This document shows positions 18,472 through 27,341 of a DNA stretch of 35,771 bases, one piece after another. A program made the translations under genes and the position numbers. The notes under the pieces are model-generated. The model was not told where the DNA came from, made no database searches, and saw only the letters and a list, made by a program, of their open reading frames with translations. The stretch comes from Myxococcota bacterium. Its GTDB lineage: Bacteria > Myxococcota_A > Polyangia > Palsa-1104 > JAEUJZ01. Position 1 is the stretch's first letter; the number at the start of each line of letters is the position of its first letter. The DNA lies in contig JANWXW010000010.1 in the NCBI GenBank assembly GCA_025057315.1, positions 1 to 35,771 of the forward strand, in the 5' to 3' direction.

Positions 18472-20733
18472 CTAATACTTGAAGCTCAGGCCGGCCCGGC
18501 CGTACAGGGGCAAGTCGCGCTCGGGGAAGATGAGGTTGAACTTGCGGGTAAATGCCTGCCGCTCCGGCTGGAAGGGAGCGCCCTCGATGAGCAACCACAG
18601 GTTCACGTTTCGTGTCAGCACCACCTCCAGCGCGGCCTGGATGAGGAAGCGCACGCCGATGAAGCGGTCCAGCACCGGCGTGCCCTCAACCTGGTACAGC
18701 GCATTGCTCGGGTCGTAGGTCGGCGGGCCCAGCATGGTGGTGGTCGGGTTGTAGCCAATCGCATCGGCGATCGCGTTGGGCAGCGGCATGCCGCTCGGGT
18801 CCGTGCCGTTGCCGGTGCAGCGGTCGGTGGCATGCTCGGGCTGGACGAGGGCCTCGATTTCGGTGCGCTGGCCTCGGCGGGCGAGTTCCTGCAGCGAATC
18901 GGGCCCCGGGCAATGGCGGTCGTTGTACACTTGCAGGTAGGGCCGTGCCGTGAGCCGCACCCAGCGGCCCGCCACCAGCGTCAGTGGGATTCCGGCCTCG
19001 AAGAGGAAGCTGTTGCGATCACGGGGCCCACCGCCCAGTGCCAGCAGGATGTTGCTGCCCAGGGCGATGGGGCCCAGCCGCAGAAGCTGCGTGCGCGCCT
19101 GAAGGCCGACGTTGGTATCGTAGACGGTGGTGCGCAACTCCACACCCCCGTCGAGGCCGAACCAGCGGTACCGCACCGCGCCCACACTCAGGCGCAGGTT
19201 GGCAAAGTAGGGGTAGCCTGCGCCGATGTCCACGCTGAAGGCACCCGGGTCTATTGTCAGCGCAGAGAAGCTGCTCTGGCTGAAGCGCGCCATCGGATCG
19301 ACCGAGGCGGGCATTTGCTCGGCGATGCGCATCTCGGCCATCAGGCTGGTCTCCTCCCCTGGGCGCACCGTGATCTGGTCCACGTGGTCCGCATAGCCAG
19401 CCAGCCGGAGTTCGACCCGATGGGGGCCGGCGGCGACCCGCTCGCCGAAGTACGGCGTCCTACCAACGGGCGTGCCGTCGAGCAGCACCTCCGCGCCCGG
19501 TGGCGTGGAGCGGATGCGTACGGCCCCTTCGGCGCGTAGGTCCACCGTTACCGTCTTGGTCGCACCAGCGCGCAGCTCGATGTCGCGGCGCACCTGGGCA
19601 TAGCCCTCTCTGCGCACCACAAGGATGTTGCGGCCCGCGGGCAGCTCCAGGCCCCGATCTGCCAGCACTTGGGACTCGTCGTAGCGACGGCCATTGAGAA
19701 AGAACTCCACACCAGGCACGGGCGTGCCGAGGATGACCCGCAGCGTTCCCACGCCTCGTTCGGCCGCGGTCTTGGGCAGCTCCACCTGCACCACGTGCTG
19801 CCGTCCTTCCTCGATGGTGACGCGTCGAGTGACCGGCTCGCGGTCGGGTACCCGCACATCCACGATGTGCTCCCCCGGTGTGAGGTCGTGGAAGACCTGG
19901 TTGGCCTTGCCGCTCTGCGTGCCGTCGATGATCACGTCGGCCCCCTCGGGAGCGACGACGAGCAGCGAGCCGCCCCGAGGCTTGGGTGGACCTGGCCTGG
20001 CCAGCACCTGCACCTGCTGCCCGGCCTGGACCCGCACCTGTTGCCGCCACGGCTCGGCCCCCTCCTCCGGGCGGCGCACCTCGACGAGGTGTTCCCCCTC
20101 TGCCAGCTGTTCAACCAGCACGGGTGCGGTCCCCCGGGGCACTCCGTCGACGAGCACCATGGCCTGCGGCACATCGGCCGAGACCAGCAGCGAGCCCACG
20201 CGCTGCTCGGGCTCTAGCTTCACCCACAGCGGCCTGCGCTCGCCGGATTTCACCTCGACGCTTTCGCTGTAGACCTTGAAGCCGGGCTTGCGAACCTCGA
20301 CCAGGTGCCGTCCCGCGTCGACCTCCTTGTCGAGGGGGAGCTGGCCGACCAGGCTGCCATCCACATACACCTCTGCCCCCTGGGCCGCGTCCTGGGCGGC
20401 CGGCGTGCGCACCTGGAGGATGGCGGGCGCGGGCTGCAGCGTGAAGGTGAAGGTGGCGTTGCGCGAAACCTGGATGGTCTGCTCCAGCGGACGGTAGCCA
20501 GGCAACTCCAGCCGGAGCTGGTGCGGACCCCGCTCCAGACGGATGCGAAAGCGCGCCGAGGTGGTGCCGCGTGCGCCCTGCTCCCGGCCGTCGATGTAGA
20601 CCGTCGCCCCGGCCGGGATGGACTGGATGGTCACCTGCGCCGTTCGTGCAGCGCGGGCGGGGGCCAGGCCACTTAACGAGCCGGCCAGAAGCAGGCAAAC
20701 GGACAACACAAAGGGGGTGCAGGGCCTGGTCAT
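18472..20733 (-). CDS. six-PEGA-repeat protein fused to a probable outer-membrane beta-barrel
   Basis: 753 residues. A Sec signal (1-28) precedes about six PEGA repeats, each with a 'G..v.idG...G' turn: near residues 32-100, 104-170, 175-245, 248-318, 322-395 and 398-465. The last ~285 residues have alternating beta strands with aromatic girdles ('YFANLRLSVGAVRYRWFGLDG', 'IALGSNILLALGGG', 'RFIGVRFLIQAALEVVL') and end in GLSFKY, a terminal aromatic as in outer-membrane barrels recognised by BamA. PEGA domains are usually periplasmic or surface ligand/peptidoglycan modules. The fusion therefore suggests an outer-membrane protein with a periplasmic arm. The start at ATG 20733 follows a GGGAGG-type Shine-Dalgarno. 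It is convergent with the FHA operon. Confidence 0.85.
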   Translation of the reverse strand: MTRPCTPFVLSVCLLLAGSLSGLAPARAARTAQVTIQSIPAGATVYIDGREQGARGTTSARFRIRLERGPHQLRLELPGYRPLEQTIQVSRNATFTFTLQPAPAILQVRTPAAQDAAQGAEVYVDGSLVGQLPLDKEVDAGRHLVEVRKPGFKVYSESVEVKSGERRPLWVKLEPEQRVGSLLVSADVPQAMVLVDGVPRGTAPVLVEQLAEGEHLVEVRRPEEGAEPWRQQVRVQAGQQVQVLARPGPPKPRGGSLLVVAPEGADVIIDGTQSGKANQVFHDLTPGEHIVDVRVPDREPVTRRVTIEEGRQHVVQVELPKTAAERGVGTLRVILGTPVPGVEFFLNGRRYDESQVLADRGLELPAGRNILVVRREGYAQVRRDIELRAGATKTVTVDLRAEGAVRIRSTPPGAEVLLDGTPVGRTPYFGERVAAGPHRVELRLAGYADHVDQITVRPGEETSLMAEMRIAEQMPASVDPMARFSQSSFSALTIDPGAFSVDIGAGYPYFANLRLSVGAVRYRWFGLDGGVELRTTVYDTNVGLQARTQLLRLGPIALGSNILLALGGGPRDRNSFLFEAGIPLTLVAGRWVRLTARPYLQVYNDRHCPGPDSLQELARRGQRTEIEALVQPEHATDRCTGNGTDPSGMPLPNAIADAIGYNPTTTMLGPPTYDPSNALYQVEGTPVLDRFIGVRFLIQAALEVVLTRNVNLWLLIEGAPFQPERQAFTRKFNLIFPERDLPLYGRAGLSFKY

Positions 20734-20940
20734 GTCTCCCTCCCACCCTCTCCAAGGCGGCCGTGTCCCGCCGGGCTTGCGTATGCTATGGGCTCAGGAT
20801 GACGCACTAGAGAGGAATGTATTAGAGTAACATATTTTGCATATGTTCGCCCACACCGTTGCTCCAGCGTTCCATGGGAGGCCGCTCGGCGGGCGACACA
20901 AGGGGCGGATACACGAGCATCGCAGGGCAGGAGCAGCAGG

Positions 20941-21909
20941 TCACTGCCAGGGGTTGAGGACCTTGACCATGTAGGGTTTGAGGCAGGCAAACTGTTGCCA
21001 CATGGTCACATCGTAGTCGATGTCGATGTTGTCCCGCACCGCATTGACCTCTGCCGGAAAGCCCAGGCTGTCGCCGCCCTTGTCCTGAACGATGGCGCCA
21101 TAGTCTTGCAGCGCGCGCGCCAGGCGCTGCATAAAGGGGGACAGGCCACACGGGTTCTGCTGGAAGTTGTAGGCGAGGCCCAGCGCGACCACGTCGCCAT
21201 AATTTAGAAAGGCGAGCCGGCCATTGCCGTTGGCGTCATGGCGCAACGCAGGCCAAACGGCGCGGGCATAGACAATGTCTGGATGCGCGGCGGCCCACAG
21301 CTTGTGCTGGATGGGTCCCGGTGTGGCCAGCTCGGCATAACGCAGCAGGCCCCCGATGCCAGGCAGGCCCGAGCCGGTGATGCCCTCCCGGATGCCGTTG
21401 GTGGTCAGGTCCACGCGCACGATGTAGTCGGCCCAGCCCCGTCCGCTGGCCACGCGCCAGAAGTGCCACATCTCATATGCGTAGCGGCGGTTCTCGTCGA
21501 CGACCATGACGGTGCGGTCGCTGCCGGCAGGCTGCCGCATGCCGGCCGGGGCGCGAATCTGCAGGCTCCCACCCGATTGGTAACCGCCGGCGCCGTTGTT
21601 GTAGCCGCCGAACTGGATGGTCCACAGCGGGTCGGATGTCGCTGCCGGGTAGAAGCGGATGCCATAGTCACCGTCGCTGACCCCCATAGGGGCTACGGCC
21701 ATGGCAGCCGCCGGGATGGGCACCTCCTGGCGGTTGGCTGGCAGGCGCCTCGCCCAGGGGCTGTCCTGGGTGAAGGGTCGCCAGCTCGCGTCCAGGGCTT
21801 GGGGTCTATAAGCCACAGAGTATCGGTCCCAGTGGTCTCGATCCAAGGGACCACAAGCAACAGAGCCCAATATCAGGAAGAGCAGCAGGAACCACATGGA
21901 GCAAGACAT
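20941..21909 (-). CDS. lipoprotein of an uncharacterised secreted-protein family
   Basis: 322 residues from ATG 21909, with a hydrophobic signal ending in GSVAC. The N-region here has no positive charge; a TTG at 21951 would add MRTLVKWANFPYAL with Arg and Lys, and ATG 21897 is a third option. I cannot decide between them because none has a Shine-Dalgarno. The mature part contains 'SDPLWTIQFGGYNNGAGGYQ', 'ENRRYAYEMWHFWRVASGRG', 'ITGSGLPGIGGLLRYAELAT' then 'PGPIQHKLWAAAHP', and 'LARALQDYGAIVQDKGGDSL'. This ordered set (entry, a Gly-rich loop, 'I.H.l..', 'aL..YG..v.D..G') resembles secreted proteins of unknown function that I recall from actinobacteria. It may act on a cell-wall or carbohydrate target. 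Confidence 0.72.
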   Translation of the reverse strand: MSCSMWFLLLFLILGSVACGPLDRDHWDRYSVAYRPQALDASWRPFTQDSPWARRLPANRQEVPIPAAAMAVAPMGVSDGDYGIRFYPAATSDPLWTIQFGGYNNGAGGYQSGGSLQIRAPAGMRQPAGSDRTVMVVDENRRYAYEMWHFWRVASGRGWADYIVRVDLTTNGIREGITGSGLPGIGGLLRYAELATPGPIQHKLWAAAHPDIVYARAVWPALRHDANGNGRLAFLNYGDVVALGLAYNFQQNPCGLSPFMQRLARALQDYGAIVQDKGGDSLGFPAEVNAVRDNIDIDYDVTMWQQFACLKPYMVKVLNPWQ

Positions 21910-22206
21910 GAGAGCGTAGGGGAAATTGGCCCATTTGACCAGGGTCCGCAAGCCACAAAATCACCAAAATGACAAAAAACGCCCAAGTATGTGGTTTATA
22001 GACCATGGATAAAAGACAACATTGGCCGGTCCGGGTCCCCCAGACGCGGTGCTAGGTGGCCTACCGGCAGGGCGCGGTCGCCCCAGGGCAGCAAGGCGGC
22101 AGGGGACGCGCTTGGCGAGCGGACCCGCTGGCCGGGCAGATCCGTCGCTACAGAGCAGCAAGTCGGGGCAATGGCGGCCCGAGGAGCCGCCCGGGCGCAG
22201 GACGGG

Positions 22207-23232
22207 CTAGTCGGTCCCCAGCACCTGCAGCACCAGCCAGCTCAGGCCCCCCCCCAGCAGGGCGGTGACCGCCAGAGCCGCCGCCAGAAGCCAGCGGTGC
22301 CCGCCGTCCAGCTGTCGTTCCATCCGCAGGAGCCGTTGGGCCACCTCGGCCATGCTCGGGCGCTTGGCCTGCTCTTTGGCCAGCATGGCGTGGACCAGTT
22401 CGGCCAGGGGCGCCGGGACATGCGGTGCAAGCTGGCGCAGCGGCGGCGGCGGCGCTCCCAGGTGCATCGACAGCACCTCGATGATGCGGGCGTTGCCCTC
22501 CTGGTGGCTGACAAACGGCGGCCGACCGGCCAGGCACTCATAGAGCACCACGCCCAGCGCATAGACGTCGGTGCGCTGGTCCGGGCATCCATCCTCGTCG
22601 CACTGCTCCGGGGCCATATAGCTGGGCGTCCCCACCAGGCGCCCGCTCTGCGTCTTGAGCACGGTGGCATCGGGACCGCGGTCTGTCATCTGCTCAGGCC
22701 GCATCTTGGCCAGACCGAAATCGAAGACCTTCACCTGGACCTGACCGGTCCGGCGCGCATCCTCCCCGAGCATGATGTTTTCCGGCTTCAGGTCCCGGTG
22801 CACGATGTCCTTGGCGTGGGCCGCTGCCAGCGCCTCTGCCACCTGCCGAGCCACACGCACCGCGTCGCGCACCTGCAGCTTTCCACCGGCCTGGGCCAGC
22901 ACCGACGCCAGCGACTCGCCCTCCAGGAACTCCATGACAATGTAAGGCTCACCGCTGGCAAGCTGCCCGCACCCCCAGATCTCCACCAGCGCTGGATGCC
23001 CGACAATCTGCGCTGCTCGCGCCTCATTCAAAAAGCGAAGGGTGACCTCGCGGTCCTGCGCCATCTCGGCATGCAGCACCTTGATCGCCGCCCGCCGGCC
23101 TTGATCGTCCCGGCCTTCGAACACAACGCCCATGCCGCCCACACCGGCCACCCGCAGGAGGCGATACCCCTCGATCGTGCTGCCGAGCAACGGGTGCTCT
23201 GCAGGGTCGTTCTGCGACACAGGGTAAGCCAT
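22207..23232 (-). CDS. Hanks-type Ser/Thr protein kinase with C-terminal membrane anchor
   Basis: 341 residues. The kinase domain (~22-303) has all needed residues: Gly-rich loop 'VAGVGGMGVVFEG', ATP-binding K51 in AAIKVLH, catalytic HRD147LKPEN, DFG at 171-173 and APE at 207-209. After ~10 residues comes one transmembrane helix (~313-335), and the protein ends four residues later (LGTD), so no PASTA, TPR or other sensor domain follows. This is unusual: membrane kinases of this class normally carry an outer sensor. It should phosphorylate Thr/Ser of partners, and FHA proteins in the same window (12934-16335) are plausible readers. The ATG is preceded by an AT-rich leader without a Shine-Dalgarno. 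Confidence 0.9.
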   Translation of the reverse strand: MAYPVSQNDPAEHPLLGSTIEGYRLLRVAGVGGMGVVFEGRDDQGRRAAIKVLHAEMAQDREVTLRFLNEARAAQIVGHPALVEIWGCGQLASGEPYIVMEFLEGESLASVLAQAGGKLQVRDAVRVARQVAEALAAAHAKDIVHRDLKPENIMLGEDARRTGQVQVKVFDFGLAKMRPEQMTDRGPDATVLKTQSGRLVGTPSYMAPEQCDEDGCPDQRTDVYALGVVLYECLAGRPPFVSHQEGNARIIEVLSMHLGAPPPPLRQLAPHVPAPLAELVHAMLAKEQAKRPSMAEVAQRLLRMERQLDGGHRWLLAAALAVTALLGGGLSWLVLQVLGTD

Positions 23233-23280
23233 TTTTATATTATGTTATACGATTTACAATTTTACACCAAATACAAATAG
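23233..23280 (-). promoter_or_regulatory. AT-rich leader/promoter of the kinase gene
   Basis: These 48 bases are mostly A/T and lie directly before the kinase ATG. On the minus strand TATAAC and CATAAT look like -10 elements only ~8-20 bases before the start, so the mRNA leader is very short or absent. A matching -35 is not obvious (TTGGTG lies 15 bases before TATAAC). Confidence 0.4.
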
Positions 23281-23283
23281 GGC

Positions 23284-23315
23284 AGCCCCCCGGGTAAGAA
23301 GCGAACCGAGGGGCT
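23284..23315 (-). terminator. hairpin after the Cys-cluster gene
   Basis: AGCCCC (23284-23289) pairs with GGGGCT (23310-23315), and inner CGG/CCG extends the stem past one mismatch, giving about nine pairs around a 10-base loop. It begins at the stop codon of the minus-strand gene at 23315-24838 and is followed on that strand by the T-richer stretch CCTATTTGTATTTGG. It fits a rho-independent terminator separating that gene from the kinase gene. Confidence 0.4.
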
Positions 23316-24838
23316 CACCGGAGCAGGGGCAGCGCGGCAAGCACCTCCCAGACCCGCTCGCTGTGGCGGAGGAAGACCCGCTCCAGCGCCGGCTGATGGA
23401 GCATGCGCAGGGCCAGCTTGTGGCCGGCGTTGATCTCCGCCAGGGCCGCGCAGGCTGCCCCTCGTGCCTCGGCCCGCTCACCCGCGTGCGCGGCAGCCAC
23501 CAGGTAGCCCAGCGCGATGCGCAAAAAGCCCGCGGTCGGCCGGTCGTCGACCAGGAGCCGATGCCCAAACACCTGCTGCCGCAGCGACAGGCGCCACACC
23601 TCGTCCCAAAGCGGCACCTCCGCCGGCGGCCCCAGCGCCTCCCCCGTGGCGCGCTCAGCCGCAGCACGCACCCGGTCCAGGGACCGGGCCAGCTCCTGGT
23701 ACGGGCGGACAGAAACCAGCGCAGCAGGGCTCCGGTCAGCCAGCGCCGCCGATGGCGCGATCTCCTCTGCAAGCTCGCCGGCCAGCGCCGCCAGCGCCGC
23801 CAGGCCCGCGCACACCGCCCGTTCATCTGCCCACCCGCCGGGGGGGCCGGGCTCCTCGGCCAGGACCCTCTCGACGGTGCGATCGGGTTCGCCGGCCTCC
23901 ATCGGGCACTGCCGCAGCGCGCCCAGGAAGCGGCGCAGCAGCTCCCCTTGGGCCATCAGCGTCGCCGTGGCGGTGGCCTCCCGCTCGCACAGGGCCGCCA
24001 TCGCCTCCTGCAGGCGCAGCAGGTGCCCGTAGTCGCAGGGCGTCCGGTCGTCCAGCCAGACCAGCGGGTGGTGCACCTCCTGGACGGCCGGCAACAGCGG
24101 CAGCACGCGCTCCAGTTCGTCGTCGACAAAGGGCCCGCTGCGGGCACTCTGCCCAAAGCAGGCGCACTCGCAGCCATCGTACAGCTTCAGCCCCAGCACC
24201 GTCGGCAGATGCTGGTAGGGGTAGAGGCGGCAGAAGCCGGGCTTGGACCCCGCGCCAAAGGCCACATGGAGGCCGCAGCGCCTGGTCTCCAGCAGGAACA
24301 CACACCGCCCCTGCACCGTTTTGAGATACCAGCGGGGCGGGCCCTCCAGCCCGGGGCGCGCCTCCAGGTAGGGCCCAGGGCCCAGCTGGGGCAGAGCCGT
24401 GGGCAGCTCCCCCGCCAGCGCCTCGATCCTGGCCACATCCTCGTCGCTCAGGGGACCGAGCGAGTAGCTCTGGCAACAGTCGCCGCTGCCCTGGCAGCCA
24501 AAGCGCGTCCCCTCCAGAAAGAGGACCGGCAGGGTGGCTGCGGCACGCACCTGGGCGGCGCGCTCCCGCACCCAGTCACCCGCACCGATAACCAGCCCCA
24601 TCAGCAACAGCGTACGCAGGGCGTGCTCGGCCTCCTGCGCAGGCACGCCCGCTTCGGCAGCCGCCTCGGCAATCACCTCAGCAGAGGGCCGCCTGCCATC
24701 CAACCGGGCCACCACCGCCCGCCCCACCGGTCCCAGACCCACCCGCCGGTCGAGCAGCCCATCGTGCAGGGCCTCCAGGGCCCCATCCTCCCCGGTCACC
24801 CGGCCCACCTCCGGCCGCAGGCAGGGACAAAACGCCAT
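23315..24838 (-). CDS. YkgJ/FliB-like Cys-cluster protein with N-terminal winged-helix (PqqD-like) domain
   Basis: 507 residues from ATG 24838 (GTG one codon upstream is possible). Residues ~20-85 ('GPVGRAVVARLDGRRPSAEV', then 'LRTLLLMGLVIG') follow the pattern of PqqD/RRE-type winged helices. Then come Cys motifs in the order of the YkgJ/FliB CxxxCC family: 'FGCQGSGDCCQSY' (~114-126), C179, C188 in RRCGLH, 'GSKPGFCRLYPY', and a further CECAC. These proteins bind metal, and FliB uses the cluster in lysine N-methylation of flagellin. The C-terminal ~270 residues are helical and unrecognised. The Shine-Dalgarno GGGGAGGTG is only 2 bases from the ATG. It is divergent from a CapA-like gene with only 25 bases between starts. 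Confidence 0.82.
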   Translation of the reverse strand: MAFCPCLRPEVGRVTGEDGALEALHDGLLDRRVGLGPVGRAVVARLDGRRPSAEVIAEAAAEAGVPAQEAEHALRTLLLMGLVIGAGDWVRERAAQVRAAATLPVLFLEGTRFGCQGSGDCCQSYSLGPLSDEDVARIEALAGELPTALPQLGPGPYLEARPGLEGPPRWYLKTVQGRCVFLLETRRCGLHVAFGAGSKPGFCRLYPYQHLPTVLGLKLYDGCECACFGQSARSGPFVDDELERVLPLLPAVQEVHHPLVWLDDRTPCDYGHLLRLQEAMAALCEREATATATLMAQGELLRRFLGALRQCPMEAGEPDRTVERVLAEEPGPPGGWADERAVCAGLAALAALAGELAEEIAPSAALADRSPAALVSVRPYQELARSLDRVRAAAERATGEALGPPAEVPLWDEVWRLSLRQQVFGHRLLVDDRPTAGFLRIALGYLVAAAHAGERAEARGAACAALAEINAGHKLALRMLHQPALERVFLRHSERVWEVLAALPLLR

Positions 24839-24863
24839 CACCTCCCCATGATATACTGCCCGC

Positions 24864-25991
24864 GTGCGGCGTCTGTGCTCTGCGCTGCCCCTGGTCCCAG
24901 TGGCCCTTGCCGCCCAGACCGCCCGGGCCGACCTGGTTCCCCCCCCTCCGGCCGAGATCAGCTTCGCCGCGGTGGGCGACCTGCTGTTTGGCCGCTACCT
25001 GCGACCGGGCGATCCTGCCAGCTACTGGACGCCCCTGCGCGCGCCCGACCCGCTGGCGAGCGTGGCCCCCCTGCTCCGCTCCGTGGACGTCGCGTTTGGC
25101 AACCTAGAGACCCCCATCATGGCGCCGCCGTCTCGGCTGCCGGCGGGCACGGCGTTTGTGTTCCGCGCCGATCCGTTCCGCACGCGGCAGCTGCGCCTGG
25201 CCGGCTTCTCGGTGCTGTCGCTGGCCAACAACCACACCAGCAACCTGGGGCTACTCGGCGCGGTCGAGACCCGGCAGCGCCTCATCGCCGAAGGGCTGCG
25301 GCCCGTCGGTGCCGGTGCGACCGAGGCAGAGGCCTTGCAGCCGGCCTTGCTGGACGTCCACGGCCTGCGCCTGGCGGTGTTGGCCTTCACCCTATGGAAT
25401 GGCGACCACAGCCCGTCCGACCGCGGGGGCGTCCTGGCCTATGTTCGTCCGGACGAGGTCCTGGCACGCGTGCCACCGCTGGTGCGGGCGGCCAGAGAGC
25501 AGCGCGGTGCCGACTGGGTGGCGGTGTCGCTCCACTGGGGCATTGAGAACGCCCCCCGGCCCGACGAGCAGCAGCGCCGCATAGCCCACGCCTTGGTCGA
25601 TGCCGGTGCGGACCTGGTGCTGGGCCACCACCCCCACGTGCTGCAGGACGTAGAGCGCTACCACGGTGCCCTTATCGCCTACTCGCTCGGCAACTTCGTC
25701 TTTGACGACCGCGCGCTGCCCGCGCGTCAGACGGTGGTGCTGCGGGCCGTGCTGTCTGGCTCTGGGCCGCTGCGCCGCATCCGCGCGGTGCGCCTGGTGC
25801 CCGTGCTCATCGGCCTGGACTGGGTCCCTCGCCTGGCCTGTGGCGCCGACCACCAGGCCATCGCCCGCCGGCTGGAGGAGCTGGCACCGGGCATCGCCGT
25901 GACTCCAGATCCTGCGGCTCGGCTGGCCAGCGCGCCGCGCCCAGGTCTGGCCGTGCTGGGCGGCCCGGTCGGAGCAGGGGCAGGACCGTAG
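24864..25991 (+). CDS. CapA-family (poly-gamma-glutamate capsule) protein
   Basis: 375 residues of the CapA/PGA_cap family, a metallophosphoesterase-like fold. In order: AAVGD39LLFGRYL, FGNLETPI, 'LSLANNHTSNLGLLGA', 'WVAVSLHWGIE', LGHHPHVLQ and YSLGNFVFD, all the motifs that define the family. A Sec signal (1-~22: RRLCSALPLVPVALAAQTARA) means export. Family members act in polyglutamate export or in modifying surface polymers; no capB/capC genes lie nearby, so a poly-gamma-glutamate capsule is not implied. The start is GTG 24864, with TATACT only 7-12 bases upstream and no Shine-Dalgarno, so the transcript may be nearly leaderless. The next gene starts 65 bases downstream on the same strand. 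Confidence 0.88.
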   Translation: MRRLCSALPLVPVALAAQTARADLVPPPPAEISFAAVGDLLFGRYLRPGDPASYWTPLRAPDPLASVAPLLRSVDVAFGNLETPIMAPPSRLPAGTAFVFRADPFRTRQLRLAGFSVLSLANNHTSNLGLLGAVETRQRLIAEGLRPVGAGATEAEALQPALLDVHGLRLAVLAFTLWNGDHSPSDRGGVLAYVRPDEVLARVPPLVRAAREQRGADWVAVSLHWGIENAPRPDEQQRRIAHALVDAGADLVLGHHPHVLQDVERYHGALIAYSLGNFVFDDRALPARQTVVLRAVLSGSGPLRRIRAVRLVPVLIGLDWVPRLACGADHQAIARRLEELAPGIAVTPDPAARLASAPRPGLAVLGGPVGAGAGP

Positions 25992-26056
25992 CTCCGCCTG
26001 GACTGGATGCACCTTGTCCGCTAGGCTGGCGGGCAAGCGGCTCTTTTGCGCACGTG

Positions 26057-27289
26057 ATGCTTGCGACCCTCTACTTTGTGCTCTCGCTGGGGCTGGTGGC
26101 CACCACGGCCGGGGTGTTCTTTCCTCGCCTCTATGGCCATGCCCTGCAGCCGGTGGCTGCCCTCCCCAGCATGGTCCTGTCGCTGTTTGTCCCCCAGTTC
26201 ATCCTGGCCGGCGTGGTGCTGACGGTCCTGGTCGGCTGGGCCGGTGCCCTCGGGCAGCCTCTGGGCCAGCTCGGCCTGCTCTTGCACCTGCTGTGCTGGG
26301 GCCTGCTGCTGCACTACCTGATGCGCATGGCCCAGGTCTATCCACTCCTCGATGGACGCATCGTCCGCGACGAGGACCATCCGTTCGCCCCCGTGCTGGA
26401 GGAGGCCCGCCGCCCCCCGCTTGCGCCCGCCGGGGTCTCGCTGGCCCCCAGCCTCCTGCTGCGCATCCCGCAGGCCGCCGTGGTGGACGTTGTGCGCGAC
26501 ATTGTCTACCGCGAGCTGGACGGCGTGCGCCTGCGCCTGGATGTGTACCTGCCCAGACAACGCGCCGGCGCGCTGCCGGCAGCGCTCTACATCCACGGCG
26601 GCGGCTGGATTGCGGGCACGCGGCGACAGTCGCGCTTGATGCTCTACGAGCTGGCCGCTGCGGGCTGGGTGGTGTTCGCCATCAGCTACCGCCGCGCGCC
26701 GCGCTTTCCGCTACCGGCAGCCATCGAGGACTGCAAAGCGGCCCTGGTCTGGATCCGCGAGCACGGCCTGGAGTATGGCACCCCCGGCCAGGAGGTCGTC
26801 GTGCTGGGGGGATCCGCGGGCGGCCACCTGGCGGCCATGCTCGCCCTGACGCCCAACGACCCCCGCTTCCAGCGCGCCTTCCCCACGGCCGATACGCGCG
26901 TTCGCGGTGCGGTGGCCCTCTACGGCCTGTTCGACTTCGAGACCCTGCTGAGCCAGAGGCCCCACCGCGGCGCCGCGCTGTTTCTCGAGCGGCTCGTCTT
27001 TCAAACCCGCTACCGCGACGATCCCGAGCGGTTCCGCCTGGCCCAGCCGCTCAGCCACCTGCCCCCGCAGGTGCCCCCGCTGCTGCTGGTCCACGGCCAG
27101 AACGATGGCCTGGTGCCCATCGAGCAGTCGCGGCGCCTCTACCACCGGCTGCGGCAGGCTGGGGCGCAACGCGTGCACCTGCTGGAAGTGCCGCTGGCGC
27201 TGCACGCCTTTGAGATCGCCCCCACCCCTTTGCACCAGCGGACCATGCGCATCATCCTGGAATTTCTCGAGACGCTGCGGGCCCCCTAA
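26057..27289 (+). CDS. alpha/beta hydrolase with three N-terminal membrane helices
   Basis: 410 residues from ATG 26057 (GTG 26054 directly before it is an alternative). Residues ~3-22, 38-60 and 70-90 are hydrophobic helices, so the enzyme is membrane-anchored. The catalytic domain (~145-405) has the oxyanion motif HGGGW (180-184), nucleophile S253 in GGSAGG, D350 in HGQNDGLVP and H383 in LALHAFE, the triad of BD-FAE/hormone-sensitive-lipase-like esterases. The HGGGW family also includes kynurenine formamidases, and a dioxygenase/kynureninase pair lies just downstream on the other strand. That could supply the missing step, but the membrane helices argue for an esterase acting on a lipid. 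Neither can be decided from sequence alone. Confidence 0.85.
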   Translation: MLATLYFVLSLGLVATTAGVFFPRLYGHALQPVAALPSMVLSLFVPQFILAGVVLTVLVGWAGALGQPLGQLGLLLHLLCWGLLLHYLMRMAQVYPLLDGRIVRDEDHPFAPVLEEARRPPLAPAGVSLAPSLLLRIPQAAVVDVVRDIVYRELDGVRLRLDVYLPRQRAGALPAALYIHGGGWIAGTRRQSRLMLYELAAAGWVVFAISYRRAPRFPLPAAIEDCKAALVWIREHGLEYGTPGQEVVVLGGSAGGHLAAMLALTPNDPRFQRAFPTADTRVRGAVALYGLFDFETLLSQRPHRGAALFLERLVFQTRYRDDPERFRLAQPLSHLPPQVPPLLLVHGQNDGLVPIEQSRRLYHRLRQAGAQRVHLLEVPLALHAFEIAPTPLHQRTMRIILEFLETLRAP

Positions 27290-27341
27290 CGGACCGGACC
27301 GACCGACGCCTCCCCCCTGCACGCCGCCGCCGCGGGGGCAG

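Noticed and set aside
21991..23280. 429-residue open frame on the plus strand over the kinase gene
   Set aside because: Antisense to a kinase with every catalytic motif; no domain in the shadow.
23363..25546. 727-residue open frame on the plus strand
   Set aside because: It is antisense to the Cys-cluster gene and out of frame with the CapA-like gene. The product is rich in Arg, Gln, Pro and Gly with no domain; such frames arise easily in GC-rich genes.
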